From RI-106 sp964496875 (lineage in GTDB: Bacteria; Cyanobacteriota; Vampirovibrionia; Obscuribacterales; Obscuribacteraceae), in the NCBI GenBank assembly GCA_964496875.1, contig CAZCBH010000007.1:51113-115112 (forward strand): a DNA stretch of 64,000 nucleotides, written 5' to 3'. This document shows positions 32,985-42,694 of this stretch, one piece after another. Below the pieces are notes generated by a model. The model made no database searches. It was not told where the DNA came from and was given only the letters and a program-made list of their open reading frames with translations. Every line of letters begins with the position of its first letter. Position 1 is the stretch's first letter. The translations under genes and the position numbers were made by a program.

Positions 32985-34946
32985 TTATTGCTCTTGGTTT
33001 TGGTCTTTGTCTTGGTCTTGATCAGAATCTTTGGGTTTTGCGAAACCAGGTATCTTCTGGTCCATAAAAATATTCCCTATATTTATAACCGGCACACCTA
33101 AATTCTCTTCCAGCTCTTTGGTGTAATGGTCCGCTTGCTCGGGATCGCTGCCTGTGCCGATGAATACCTTGTCGAAAGGATGAGAGCGTTTCAAATATAT
33201 AAGACCGTCGACCAGTTTTTCGGGCATGATCTTGACTGTAAGAATCATGTCGTTGTGAGAGAAACTCGGCGCAATCTGCTGCGAGACCACCCGTTGCAGG
33301 AGTTCGTACATGATTCCCCTTCTGGCCTGTTCCTGCTCCGAGTGATAGATGACTATCTCTTTGGGACCCGGATCCTCCTTCTCTAGCAGTCGAATCAGAG
33401 AATGGGCCAGTTTCCTGGCTTTGGCCCCACCTGTGCACAGCACATAGACCGGAAGATTCTCCGGCAACTCGGACATCTTCGAGTACCTGCCGAGCCCGAG
33501 GCGCAGGTCCGGCAACTCTCTCAATCGTCCTTCCAATAGACCGAGCCGGTAGAAACACATGATTAATAGTATTACCAGTAATATCTCGAGACCCAGCTGT
33601 CTGGAATCATCCGAGGAGATAATCAGAACCACTTCGGCGAAAACCAGGGTGACAAGCCCGATCAAAGGCGGAGCCGGAATCTTCACGTCCTGGAATTTGA
33701 AGGTGAAATTGGATTTGAAAGGAGCACGCTCCACCTTGACAGGCATCTTGAAGCGCAGCATGATCACACCCATGCAGAAGGCGGCCATTACCGCCAGGAA
33801 TGCCATTCCATAGACATGGGAGAGCTCATCTACTTTGCCCGGCAGGTTATAGATCATGATGCCGGAGATGAGCATAAAAGGAATGACCACATAAGGATAG
33901 CCCTGGAAGAAAGGCACTTTGTGAGCCCAGCGTCGAAGCAGCACACCCGGCAGGTTGCCCTGTTTTGCCATTGTAGTACAGAGACCGATACATCCTACAT
34001 AGGCGGTGTTCACGGCGGCAAAGAGAGTGAGCGCCGCATCGATAACCAGGATATGTAGAAGGGTGTCGCCGCCTTCCAGGAAAGCCAGACCGGAGAGGAG
34101 ATGATCCTTGTGGGATTGGATCTCTTCGGGGCTTAGTAGAGTCAGGCAGAGCAGCGATGTCAGGGGTGCGGTGATGCCGACCAGAATCACCACGGCAAGA
34201 TAGATTTTTTTGAGAGTTCTCCAGGTCGGCGTCTTCAATTGCTCCACTATCTGAGCGGCGGATTCGAAGCCCGAGATGCCTAAAAACGCAGCCGCAAAAC
34301 CATGGGCCATATTCCAGGGACTGATGGTCGGCAGGTCTTTGAAGACTATGGAGAAATCTACCTGCCGCTCGAAGGCCATGATCAATCCTTTTACATCCAT
34401 GACAAGCAGAAGCGAGAAGTGGAAAAAGGCGATGATAAACACTATGAACGCCGGCTCTTTGATACCGATGATATTGAGCAGACCGAATAAAATTACCGGA
34501 ATCATCGAGACCAGCAAAATCTGATGCACAGGCCAGTTGGTGAGGTTGTCTATCGAGTCCAGATAGAAAGCGCCGGATAGAGCGCTCACCGCGGCGGTGG
34601 CCAGGTAAGAGAGAATAGTCAGGGCACCGACCAGCATAGCAAGACGCTTGCCCACGGTCTGGAGCACCATGATATAGGCACCACCGTTGAAGGGGCTAAC
34701 CGAGCAGCCTTCTTCATAGGTGCTCTTGAAAAGCCACATCAGAAGACAGATTGCCAGAATAATAAGCGGTGTGGCCATGCCGACATATGGCATGATTATC
34801 GCCGTACTATAGAACACCGAAGTGCCGATGTCGGCGCCGACGATGGCCGAGCCTAACCACCAGTTCAGAAGGGCGTCTTTGTGCTTTTTAGCGCCTCCTT
34901 CGGTGGTGCTGGTCGATTCGTTTTCGCTGGTGATTCCTTCCGACAT
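32985..34946 (-). CDS. APC-superfamily amino acid permease with long C-terminal domain
   Basis: A 653-residue membrane protein with about 12 transmembrane segments. GADIGTSVFYSTAIIMPYVG at the first helix and GGAYIMVLQTVGKR are typical of the APC superfamily, which transports amino acids or related compounds with protons or sodium. After the last helix (about residue 455) there is a cytosolic domain of about 180 residues (PVYVLCTGGAKARKLAHSLI, FDKVFIGTGSDPEQAD) that looks like a universal-stress-type alpha/beta fold and may regulate transport. The last residues are a Asp/Gln/Lys repeat. Substrate unknown. It lies 44 bp after the MATE gene. Confidence 0.88.
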   Translation of the reverse strand: MSEGITSENESTSTTEGGAKKHKDALLNWWLGSAIVGADIGTSVFYSTAIIMPYVGMATPLIILAICLLMWLFKSTYEEGCSVSPFNGGAYIMVLQTVGKRLAMLVGALTILSYLATAAVSALSGAFYLDSIDNLTNWPVHQILLVSMIPVILFGLLNIIGIKEPAFIVFIIAFFHFSLLLVMDVKGLIMAFERQVDFSIVFKDLPTISPWNMAHGFAAAFLGISGFESAAQIVEQLKTPTWRTLKKIYLAVVILVGITAPLTSLLCLTLLSPEEIQSHKDHLLSGLAFLEGGDTLLHILVIDAALTLFAAVNTAYVGCIGLCTTMAKQGNLPGVLLRRWAHKVPFFQGYPYVVIPFMLISGIMIYNLPGKVDELSHVYGMAFLAVMAAFCMGVIMLRFKMPVKVERAPFKSNFTFKFQDVKIPAPPLIGLVTLVFAEVVLIISSDDSRQLGLEILLVILLIMCFYRLGLLEGRLRELPDLRLGLGRYSKMSELPENLPVYVLCTGGAKARKLAHSLIRLLEKEDPGPKEIVIYHSEQEQARRGIMYELLQRVVSQQIAPSFSHNDMILTVKIMPEKLVDGLIYLKRSHPFDKVFIGTGSDPEQADHYTKELEENLGVPVINIGNIFMDQKIPGFAKPKDSDQDQDKDQNQEQ

Positions 34947-34990
34947 CTTACTTACTAAGCGGCTCTCAAAAGAAGATAGTTTAGCTCAAA

Positions 34991-36367
34991 TCAGTTTGTT
35001 TGCGTACACTCTTTCAAGGGGGCGGCGCCGAAGCCGGGAAAGACCCGGGTCACTCCGAAGACGGCCCGGACTGATATCCAGACAGCTGTTACCGTCCAGA
35101 TGGTTGTCAATCCGTCCCCTATGGTAATGCCTGCATTTGCCATGCCTAACAACAAAAGGGCGCCGGTGCCTGTGGCCAGGATCATCACGTTTCTTAAAAA
35201 TCCAAAGTCTCCTGTTCCCCAGTGAATACCGTCGGTGGCGAAGGCAAGCGCGTTTATCGGCTGGGCGACGGCGGCCACCACCCAGGCGCTTTCGAACAGG
35301 GCCAGTGCCGAAGCGGGCACCAGCAACTTGACCACTAAATTGGTGCCGGCCATCATTGTGCAGCAGAGCAGGACGCCGGTGAGGACGCTCCAGCAAAATA
35401 TATACAACGCCACCTTTCTTGCCAGATCGATTTTGCCCGCTCCCAGAAAGTAGCCGATTAAGCTCTGACCGGTGATTGCGAAGCTATCTAGAAAAAGCGC
35501 GGTGAAAAGCCAGATCTGGCGAATAGCCTGGTGGGCGGCACCGCTCTCTGCTCCTGCTCTGGTGGCTTCTCTGGTGCAAAGAAGAATGAAGAGGGTCAGC
35601 AATCCGGTGCGAATAAAAAGATCTCCACCGATTTTAATCAGCCCTTTTATGTCTTCTTTATTTAGCTTCTCAGGAAGCGGAAAACGCAGCTTTATAGAAT
35701 ATAGACAGAGCGAAGCGCCGATATACTGGCTTATCAATGTGGAAAGGGCCGCTCCCTTAATACCCAGAGCGGGGAAAAAACCGAATCCGAAAATGAAGAT
35801 AGGATCGAGGATAACGTTGACTACATTTACCAGAATAGCCACTTTCATCGGGGTTTTCATGTCTTGCAGTCCGCGCAAGATGCCGAAGGAGGTCAGGGTA
35901 AGCAGTATTGCCGGTGCCGCAAAGAAGCGGACCCTCATATAGTCCACCGCATTGGTGAGGATTTCGCTATCTGCTTCGGCGCCCATTAAGGTTGCGGCCC
36001 GGTCAGCTAGAAAAAAGCCGAAGCAGGAAATACAGATGCCGAAAACCAGCGCCATACAAAGAGCCATGCCGGCAATTTGACTGGCTCTGGCTTTGTCCTG
36101 TCTGCCCCAGAGCTGAGCTATCTCTGTCTGGGAGCCGACTCCCAGGAAGTTGAAAATCCAGAAGGTGCCGGAGAGTATAGCGGTCCCTACTCCCAGGGCG
36201 GCCAGTGCTTCGGCGCCCAGGCGGGAGATGAAGGAGGTGTCGACCAGTCCGGTCAACGGCTCTGCTATCATGGAGAAAAGCACCGGTGTGGCAAGCGTGA
36301 TTATCGTCCGGTTGGGCCGCTTGACGAAAGAGTGATTCTCGGGAGCGTCTATGGGGGCGGTAGCCAT
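34991..36367 (-). CDS. MATE-family efflux transporter (DinF-like)
   Basis: A 458-residue protein with 12 predicted membrane segments in two halves. The first half starts TIITLATPVLFSMIAEPLTGLVDT and contains FISRLGAEALAALGVG, both typical of the DinF/NorM group of MATE exporters, which expel cationic drugs or metabolites using sodium or proton gradients. The second half has FLDSFAITGQSLIGYFLGAG. Gene start lies 5 bp after the histidine kinase stop, so the exporter is probably controlled by this two-component pair. Confidence 0.93.
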   Translation of the reverse strand: MATAPIDAPENHSFVKRPNRTIITLATPVLFSMIAEPLTGLVDTSFISRLGAEALAALGVGTAILSGTFWIFNFLGVGSQTEIAQLWGRQDKARASQIAGMALCMALVFGICISCFGFFLADRAATLMGAEADSEILTNAVDYMRVRFFAAPAILLTLTSFGILRGLQDMKTPMKVAILVNVVNVILDPIFIFGFGFFPALGIKGAALSTLISQYIGASLCLYSIKLRFPLPEKLNKEDIKGLIKIGGDLFIRTGLLTLFILLCTREATRAGAESGAAHQAIRQIWLFTALFLDSFAITGQSLIGYFLGAGKIDLARKVALYIFCWSVLTGVLLCCTMMAGTNLVVKLLVPASALALFESAWVVAAVAQPINALAFATDGIHWGTGDFGFLRNVMILATGTGALLLLGMANAGITIGDGLTTIWTVTAVWISVRAVFGVTRVFPGFGAAPLKECTQTN

Positions 36368-36372
36368 GGCTG

Positions 36373-37788
36373 TTAGATTATCTCCCGGCTTTCGTCGTTT
36401 TCTAGGATCTCGACTTTAGGAAAAGTAACTTTCACTCTGGTGCCTTTGCCTTCTGCTCCTTCAGTAATAGCTACTTCCGCGTTGTGAGCCCGGGCGATCT
36501 CATATACGATGGCAAGGCCAAGACCACTGCCGGCAATGTCCAGGTCCGATCCGGTCACTCGGTAGAAGCGCTCGAATACCCGCTCTCGTTCTCCTTCCGG
36601 AATCCCGATGCCGTCGTCTTCTATGATCAGATCGATGGTATCTTTATTGGTGACATTAATGACCACGGTGCCTCCGGGTCGATTGTAGCGAATCGCGTTT
36701 TCTAGAAGATTGGTGGTGAGTTCCCGAAGGCTTATCGAATCGCCTTCCACCAGAGCCTGGGTCTCTTCGGCTTGAAAATCCAGTTCGACCTGACGTTCGA
36801 TAGATTCCGGTACTATGTCGGTGGTGGCATCGGAGACGATTATATTGAGATCCACCGGCTTGAAGGTGGCGGTGCGGGTGATGGCGTGCTCTGCTTTGGA
36901 TAGACTGAGCAACTGTTGTACTGTTCTGGTCATCCGATCGAGCCCGTTCACCTGGGTTCGAACCAACTCTTTCACCTTTTCCAGATCCGTCTCTTTCTCG
37001 GCAAGCTGGGCATAAGTTTTCAATCCGGCAAGGGGCGTGCGTAATTGATGGGCGGCGTTGGAGGCGAATCTTCTCTGGCGGGTGATGTCCTGGCGGGCTC
37101 GCTCTAGAAGATCGTTCAAAGCCATGATGAAATTGGTCACCTCATCTGGTACTATCTTCAGGTTGATGGGCGAGAGATCCTGGGGCGAGCGCTCTCCAAT
37201 GGCCGCACTGATTTTATTGAGAGGGGAAAGACCTTTGCTGATTCCTACCCTGACAGCCACCACCGCGATAGTGATGATTAGAAGCTGTGGTAGGACTATG
37301 CCTGCCAGAATTTGTTGAATCAGCTCGGTGCGGGCATTCTTGGTTTCCGCCACCTGAATTATCACCGAACCCATCGGACTCTCCGGAGCCAGCATCCTTA
37401 TGATAGCGATTCTGACATCTTTACCGTGGATCTCGGAGCTTTTGAATATGGGCGGCTCCCCGACAGCCGGAGCGACTTCCGGAGCCGGCAGATGCTCATC
37501 GCCGGCCAGTCTCAAGCCGTAGGGGGCAAAGATCTGGTAGTAGAACTCGTCCCTGTTGTTATGCCGGAATATCTCTTCGGCGCCCCGCGGCAGATCCACT
37601 CTTACTTTACTGCCGACCACTCTTATACGACCAGCCACCGAGTCGGCTGTGTTAATAAGCTGTCTGTCATAGAGATCGGTGGTGAAATACTGAGCAAGCA
37701 AATAGGTGCAGAGCGCTGACACTATCAGTAGTGTCGTCAGAGGAATGGTCAGCCAGAACATGAGCTGGCGTCGGATCGAATTGTTCAT
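36373..37788 (-). CDS. TctE/QseC-like sensor histidine kinase
   Basis: A 471-residue kinase. Transmembrane segments lie at about 14-34 and 162-182, enclosing a periplasmic sensor domain of the 2CSK_N type (FTTDLYDRQLINTADSVAGR, DEFYYQIFAPYG). A HAMP-like linker follows, then the DHp domain with His247 in SNAAHQLRTPL, the N box (NLLENAIRYNRPGG), G1 (EDDGIGIPEGE) and G2 (GSGLGLAI). The sequence AAHQLRTPL is typical of this subfamily, which often senses carboxylates. It overlaps the response regulator by 4 bp and precedes the MATE exporter. Confidence 0.95.
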   Translation of the reverse strand: MNNSIRRQLMFWLTIPLTTLLIVSALCTYLLAQYFTTDLYDRQLINTADSVAGRIRVVGSKVRVDLPRGAEEIFRHNNRDEFYYQIFAPYGLRLAGDEHLPAPEVAPAVGEPPIFKSSEIHGKDVRIAIIRMLAPESPMGSVIIQVAETKNARTELIQQILAGIVLPQLLIITIAVVAVRVGISKGLSPLNKISAAIGERSPQDLSPINLKIVPDEVTNFIMALNDLLERARQDITRQRRFASNAAHQLRTPLAGLKTYAQLAEKETDLEKVKELVRTQVNGLDRMTRTVQQLLSLSKAEHAITRTATFKPVDLNIIVSDATTDIVPESIERQVELDFQAEETQALVEGDSISLRELTTNLLENAIRYNRPGGTVVINVTNKDTIDLIIEDDGIGIPEGERERVFERFYRVTGSDLDIAGSGLGLAIVYEIARAHNAEVAITEGAEGKGTRVKVTFPKVEILENDESREII

Positions 37789-38486
37789 TGCTGTCCGTCA
37801 GGAGGCAGCTCGCCGAGCACTTTCGGAGGTTCCAGAATATAACCCAGCCCCCGGATAGTTCTTATCGTACAACCACTGCCTTCCATCTTTTTTCTCAGGC
37901 GATGCACGATGATCTCGATGGCGTTGAAGCTGATCTCTGCTTCCCAACTGGATAGATGTTCGCGCAGTTGATTCTTGTTCACCACTTTTCCGGCTCTCTG
38001 CAGCAAGACTTCCAGCACCGCAATCTCTCGAGCAGAGAGCTCGACCGGTACTTTCTTTACTGATAGTCTGCGACCGACAGTATCGAAGCAGACATCGCCA
38101 TATTTGATTTCGGTGAGGTTACCCCAGGTCTCCTTGCGTAGAAGCGCGCGGATTCTAGCTTCCAGCTCCTCCAGGTGAAAAGGCTTGGTCATATAGTCGT
38201 TGGCGCCCAGATCAAGACCGGTGATCCTGTCTTCCAGAGAATCCCTGGCGGTGAGAATCAATACAGGAGTGGAACTGCCTCTCTGTCTCAATCTGGTCAG
38301 CACCTCCAGCCCGTCCATTTCCGGAAGACCAAGGTCTAGAACCAGCAGATCATATTCGGTTCTAGACAATGCTGTATCGGCATCGGCGCCTGTGCGAACA
38401 TGATCCACCACATAACCGTTCTGGGTAAGAGCCAGACTGACACCGTTGGAAAGCATCTGGTCGTCTTCAACGAGTAGTATGCGCAT
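37785..38486 (-). CDS. OmpR-family response regulator (QseB/TctD-like)
   Basis: A 233-residue regulator with receiver domain (acidic pair at 8-9, Asp51 in LVLDLGLPEMDG, Lys in MTKPFHLEEL) and a winged-helix domain ending TIRGLGYILEPPK. Overlap of 4 bp with the kinase gene shows they form one pair. Probably the first gene of a leftward operon: regulator, kinase, MATE exporter, APC permease and LRR protein. The 285-bp region upstream is shared with the tal-pgi gene; no clear promoter is visible there for this gene. Confidence 0.95.
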   Translation of the reverse strand: MRILLVEDDQMLSNGVSLALTQNGYVVDHVRTGADADTALSRTEYDLLVLDLGLPEMDGLEVLTRLRQRGSSTPVLILTARDSLEDRITGLDLGANDYMTKPFHLEELEARIRALLRKETWGNLTEIKYGDVCFDTVGRRLSVKKVPVELSAREIAVLEVLLQRAGKVVNKNQLREHLSSWEAEISFNAIEIIVHRLRKKMEGSGCTIRTIRGLGYILEPPKVLGELPPDGQQ

Positions 38487-38676
38487 TGAGATTCTGCCTC
38501 GATGTTAGGTCCGTGCGAGATTATTTGAATAATAGCAGAGAGTCTCTTGCGGCTGGGTGCGTCCAACGCCATTTCAAGAGTTGAGGATATATCTAATTTC
38601 TCTTATTTACGTCACTTTCTTTTATACAGTTGCCCAAAATTCTGATATCTTTAGGCGGTGTGGTTCTAGTTTTTTG

Positions 38677-38697
38677 CTGACATGCCTGGCATGTCAG
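38677..38697. promoter_or_regulatory. Perfect 21-bp dyad (10-1-10) upstream of tal-pgi
   Basis: CTGACATGCC and GGCATGTCAG are perfect reverse complements around a single central T. The site lies 75 bp before the tal-pgi start. A single-base loop cannot make a good RNA hairpin without losing central pairs, and there is no T tract, so a protein operator for a dimeric repressor or activator is more likely than a terminator. The regulator is unknown. The rest of the 285-bp region holds an AT-rich part with TATACA at 38623-38628 as a possible -10 of the rightward gene. Confidence 0.55.
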
Positions 38698-38771
38698 GAC
38701 CACTGTCTCAATAGAGGTATCGGGCAACCGACCTCCATAGCCGTATTTCGTCGATTATTGGAGAGAACGCG

Positions 38772-41633
38772 ATGCAAACTGCCGGACAGGTTGAAAACAG
38801 GCTCAAGCAGCTCAGCAAGCACGGCCAGTCTATTTGGCTCGATTTCATTCGACGGGGTTACTTGAGGGATGGCGAACTCAAGACCCTGGTGGAAGAGGAC
38901 GGCCTGCGCGGCGTTACCTCTAACCCCTCAATTTTTGAAAAGGCGATTGCCGGCAGCGATGACTACAAGGCAGAGTTAGATGAGCTGGTGCTCGACCGCA
39001 GCCTCGACAACAATGCCATCTATGAAAAACTCGCCATTGAAGATATAAGAGAAGCCCTTGACGTCCTTAAGAATGTCTACAGCGAAACCGCCGGTCGGGA
39101 TGGTTACGTCAGCATGGAAGTCTCTCCGCTTATCGCCAGTGATACCGAAGCGACAGTGGCGGAAGCCCTTCGCCTGTGGGAAGCGGTGGACCGTCCCAAC
39201 TTGATGATCAAAGTCCCCGCCACCGATGAAGGTATCCCTGCCATCACCGAACTTATTGGCAGAGGTCTCAATGTGAATGTCACTCTGCTATTTAATTGTG
39301 AGACTTACCGAAAAGTGGCCGAGGCCTATATGACCGGTCTGGAGAAACTTGCCGAGTCCGGCGGCGACCTGAGCACCGTGGCATCGGTGGCCAGTTTCTT
39401 CGTCAGTCGAATCGACAACAAGGTCGATAATGCGCTCAAGCAAGCGATGGAAGAAGCCGAAGAGGCCAGGGACAGAAACACTGCCAGGCATCTGCTTGGC
39501 AAGATTGCCATCGCCAATGCCAAGAGGGCGTATCAAATCTATCGCGAGCTCTTTACCTCAGAGCGCTGGAAGAATCTTGTCTCCGGCGGTGCTCGTCCCC
39601 AGCGTCTGCTCTGGGCCAGCACATCTACCAAGAACCCGGACTATCCCGACACTTTATATGTGGATGAGCTGGTCGGTAACGAGACCGTCAATACTCTGCC
39701 GCTCGATACTTTGAATGCTTTTCGCGATCACGGCAAGGCAGACGACGCTCTGGAGCGCGGAGTTGATGAAGCGAAGGAGCAACTCCTTCACCTCGAGGAG
39801 CTGGGTATCTCTCTTGAAGAGATAACGGCCGAGCTTCTCGAAGAAGGGGTAGAGGCTTTTTCCCAGGCTTTTCGTGATCTGCTCTCGGCTGTCGAGGCGG
39901 TAAGAGTCTCTAAATTGCCTCCCTTTGAAGAGATGATCGAGGTAAAACTGCCGGAGGATGTTCAAGAGCATCTGACCGAGATCCTCTCTCGATTCGAAGA
40001 GGAGAAGACGGTGGAGCGTTTATGGAATCGAGACGCTTCGGTCTGGACCGGCGCCGATGAGGGCGACTGGCTCACCTGGCTCGACATAGTCGAAGAGCAA
40101 CTGGAGGACACCAGCCGTTTTGCAGTGCTCAGAGAAGAGATCAAAAATTCTTCTATCGATAGTGTTCTCTTGCTTGGCATGGGTGGCTCCAGTCTCTGTC
40201 CGGAAGTGCTCAGCATGACTTTTGGAAAAGAAGAAGGCTTCCCCCGGCTTCAAATCCTCGATTCCACTTCGCCGGAGCAGATCAAATCCCTGGCTGATTC
40301 TATCGAGCCCAAGAAGACGATTTTCGTGGTGGCATCTAAGTCAGGCACCACCTTAGAGCCCAATATCTTTATGGCTTATTTCCTCGATGTGATGAAGAAA
40401 GAGCTGGGCGAGGCAGCCGGCAACTATTTCCTTGCCATAACCGATCCCGATTCGAAGCTAGAAGCTTTTGCCCGAGAGGCAGGCTTCAAGCATATCTTCT
40501 ACGGTCGTCCCCAGATTGGCGGTCGCTATTCGGCCCTTTCCGATTTTGGCATGATCCCTGCTGCGTTGATGGGAATACCGGTGGAAGACTTCTTGCTGTC
40601 GGCTAGAGACATGGTCGATGCCTGCCGAATAACCAGGAATCTTAAGTCTAATCCCGGTGTCTATCTTGGTGCTGTCTTAGGCGCGGCCTATCTGATCGGT
40701 CGAGACAAGATGACCGTCGCCACCTCCTCCGGTATCAGTGATTTAGGTGCCTGGCTGGAGCAGCTGGTGGCTGAGTCAACAGGTAAGGACGGCAAAGCGA
40801 TTATTCCTGTCGATAGAGAGCATCTCGGTAGCCCCGAAACCTATGGGGATGACAGGGTGTTCGTCTATCTCAAGCTGGAGTCGGATCAAGATAGCCAGCA
40901 GGAAGAAGCGTTAAAAACCCTGGCAGAAGCCGGGTATCCAGTAATCAAAATTTTGATGAAAGAGAGGATAGATCTGGGTCGTGAGTTCTTCCGTTTCGAA
41001 GTGGCGACAGCGGTGGCAGGTGCCATCATCGGCATCAATCCTTTTAATCAGCCCGATGTGGAAGCCAGCAAAATTGCCACTCGCGCTCTGACCAGAGCTT
41101 ATGAGGAAGCCGGTTCCTTCCCGCCAGAGACTCCTCTATTTGAGGAAGAAGCGATAAAAGTCTTCGTGGACGATCACTATGTGGAGAGCCTTGGTAAAGA
41201 GTTCGAGAATCTGACCGCACTGATCGGCAAGCATCTCTCTTCGATAGAGGCAGGTGATTACTTCGCTTTGCTCGGTTATATCGAGATGAACGAAGAGCAC
41301 GAGCGTCTGCTTCAGAACATCAGGCACGCGGTGCGAGATGCCCGCAAAGTGGCTACTTGTCTTGGATTCGGACCGCGTTTTCTTCATTCAACCGGGCAGG
41401 CTTACAAAGGCGGTTCCAATAAGGGAGTCTTCATTCAGCTTACCTGCGACCATCCGCAAGATCTGGATGTTCCCGATCATGCCTATTCTTTCGGCACCGT
41501 AATCGATGCCCAGGCAAGAGGCGATCTGGAAGTTTTGACAGAAAGGAAGCGTCGGGTTATTCGGGTTCATCTGAGCGATGTCGGTGTCGGTCTCGCCCAG
41601 CTTAGAAAAGCTGTCACAGAAGCCCTGACTTAA
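38772..41633 (+). CDS. Bifunctional transaldolase / glucose-6-phosphate isomerase
   Basis: A 953-residue fusion. Residues 1 to about 370 form a transaldolase: IWLDFIRRG, TSNPSIFEKAIAGSDDY, and the Schiff-base Lys in NLMIKVPATDEG. Residues about 400-953 form glucose-6-phosphate isomerase: LLGMGGSSLCPE, VVASKSGTTLEPN and GGRYSALSDFG. It links the pentose phosphate cycle and glycolysis in one polypeptide. GGAGAG lies 6 bp before the ATG. Fusions of this order are known in several bacterial groups. It is followed after 52 bp by glucokinase, so hexose use is encoded together. A dyad upstream (38677) may control the unit. Confidence 0.93.
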   Translation: MQTAGQVENRLKQLSKHGQSIWLDFIRRGYLRDGELKTLVEEDGLRGVTSNPSIFEKAIAGSDDYKAELDELVLDRSLDNNAIYEKLAIEDIREALDVLKNVYSETAGRDGYVSMEVSPLIASDTEATVAEALRLWEAVDRPNLMIKVPATDEGIPAITELIGRGLNVNVTLLFNCETYRKVAEAYMTGLEKLAESGGDLSTVASVASFFVSRIDNKVDNALKQAMEEAEEARDRNTARHLLGKIAIANAKRAYQIYRELFTSERWKNLVSGGARPQRLLWASTSTKNPDYPDTLYVDELVGNETVNTLPLDTLNAFRDHGKADDALERGVDEAKEQLLHLEELGISLEEITAELLEEGVEAFSQAFRDLLSAVEAVRVSKLPPFEEMIEVKLPEDVQEHLTEILSRFEEEKTVERLWNRDASVWTGADEGDWLTWLDIVEEQLEDTSRFAVLREEIKNSSIDSVLLLGMGGSSLCPEVLSMTFGKEEGFPRLQILDSTSPEQIKSLADSIEPKKTIFVVASKSGTTLEPNIFMAYFLDVMKKELGEAAGNYFLAITDPDSKLEAFAREAGFKHIFYGRPQIGGRYSALSDFGMIPAALMGIPVEDFLLSARDMVDACRITRNLKSNPGVYLGAVLGAAYLIGRDKMTVATSSGISDLGAWLEQLVAESTGKDGKAIIPVDREHLGSPETYGDDRVFVYLKLESDQDSQQEEALKTLAEAGYPVIKILMKERIDLGREFFRFEVATAVAGAIIGINPFNQPDVEASKIATRALTRAYEEAGSFPPETPLFEEEAIKVFVDDHYVESLGKEFENLTALIGKHLSSIEAGDYFALLGYIEMNEEHERLLQNIRHAVRDARKVATCLGFGPRFLHSTGQAYKGGSNKGVFIQLTCDHPQDLDVPDHAYSFGTVIDAQARGDLEVLTERKRRVIRVHLSDVGVGLAQLRKAVTEALT

Positions 41634-41685
41634 GATACCCCTCAATTCAATTCTATTTTAGACTTTGGAGGTTTGAACTGTTCCT

Positions 41686-42693
41686 ATGATTCTTGCAGGT
41701 GATATTGGCGGTACCAAGACCAATCTGGCTTTCTTCGATCACGAAGGAGATAAGTTCACCGTCCTGGAAGAGGCGACTTTCGCTTCCCAGGAATTTCGCG
41801 AACCTGAACAGCTGCTCTCCGAGTTCATCTCCGCCCACGATTACAAAGCGGACCTGGTCAGTTTGAGCATTGCCGGACCGGTCATAAACGGAACCTGCAA
41901 AGCGACCAATATCCCCTGGAATGTCGATAGCGCTTCAATTTCTAGCCGATTAGGATTCTCCAATACCTGGTTGATCAACGATCTGGAAGCGAACGCCCAT
42001 GGTATCACCCATTTATCAGAGGATGAGTACGAAGTACTGCATGGAGGCAAACCGGGAATGCACGGCAATGCCTGTGTGGTGTCGGCCGGCACCGGACTCG
42101 GTGAAGCCGGAATGTTCTGGAACGGCGACGGCTATATCCCCTTCGCCTGTGAAGGGGGACATACCGATTTTGCTCCGCGCAGCGACGAGCAAATTGATCT
42201 GCTCAAACACCTTAGAAGAGATCACCGTCATGTCAGCTATGAGCGGGTCCTCTCCGGCATGGGTCTGCTCAATATCTACGAGTTTCTGCGTGACACCAAT
42301 CGTTATGAAGAGCCGGACTGGCTTGCCCAGGAGCTTTCTCTCGAGGATGATCAGGCTGCCACCATCTCTAGATTCGCCGTCGAGGGCAAAGCCGAAATCT
42401 GTGTGAAGGCTTTGGATATGTTCGTCGAGATCTACGGAGCCGAAGCCGGTAACGCCGCCCTCAAGTTCATGGCTTTTGGTGGTGTCTTCCTTGGTGGCGG
42501 CATCGCTCCCAAGATTATAGACAGGCTCAAGCAGCCCTCATTCATGGAAGCCTTCTTAGATAAAGGTCGCATGGCTTCGATAATGGAATTCATGCCGGTC
42601 AAGGTGATTATGAACAATCGCACGGCGCTCTATGGAGCGGCTCGCTTTGCTCTGCTCAAATCCGGTCAGCTCAAGGCTCGGGCTGTGGTCTAA
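41686..42693 (+). CDS. glk: Glucokinase
   Basis: A 335-residue ATP-dependent glucokinase of the bacterial Glk type. It begins MILAGDIGGTKTNLAFFD, the phosphate-binding motif, and has the substrate segment CEGGHTDFAPR and the SGMGLLNIYEF motif characteristic of the Glk family. Length and motifs are typical. It phosphorylates glucose to glucose-6-phosphate, the substrate of the isomerase just upstream. A GGAGG lies 14 bp before the ATG, a longer spacing than usual. It ends 1 bp before the convergent SulP gene. Confidence 0.95.
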   Translation: MILAGDIGGTKTNLAFFDHEGDKFTVLEEATFASQEFREPEQLLSEFISAHDYKADLVSLSIAGPVINGTCKATNIPWNVDSASISSRLGFSNTWLINDLEANAHGITHLSEDEYEVLHGGKPGMHGNACVVSAGTGLGEAGMFWNGDGYIPFACEGGHTDFAPRSDEQIDLLKHLRRDHRHVSYERVLSGMGLLNIYEFLRDTNRYEEPDWLAQELSLEDDQAATISRFAVEGKAEICVKALDMFVEIYGAEAGNAALKFMAFGGVFLGGGIAPKIIDRLKQPSFMEAFLDKGRMASIMEFMPVKVIMNNRTALYGAARFALLKSGQLKARAVV

Positions 42694-42694
42694 T

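Noticed and set aside
38677..38697. Terminator of the regulator operon or attenuator for tal-pgi
   Set aside because: No T tract follows in either direction, the loop is one base, and the regulator operon runs away from this site.
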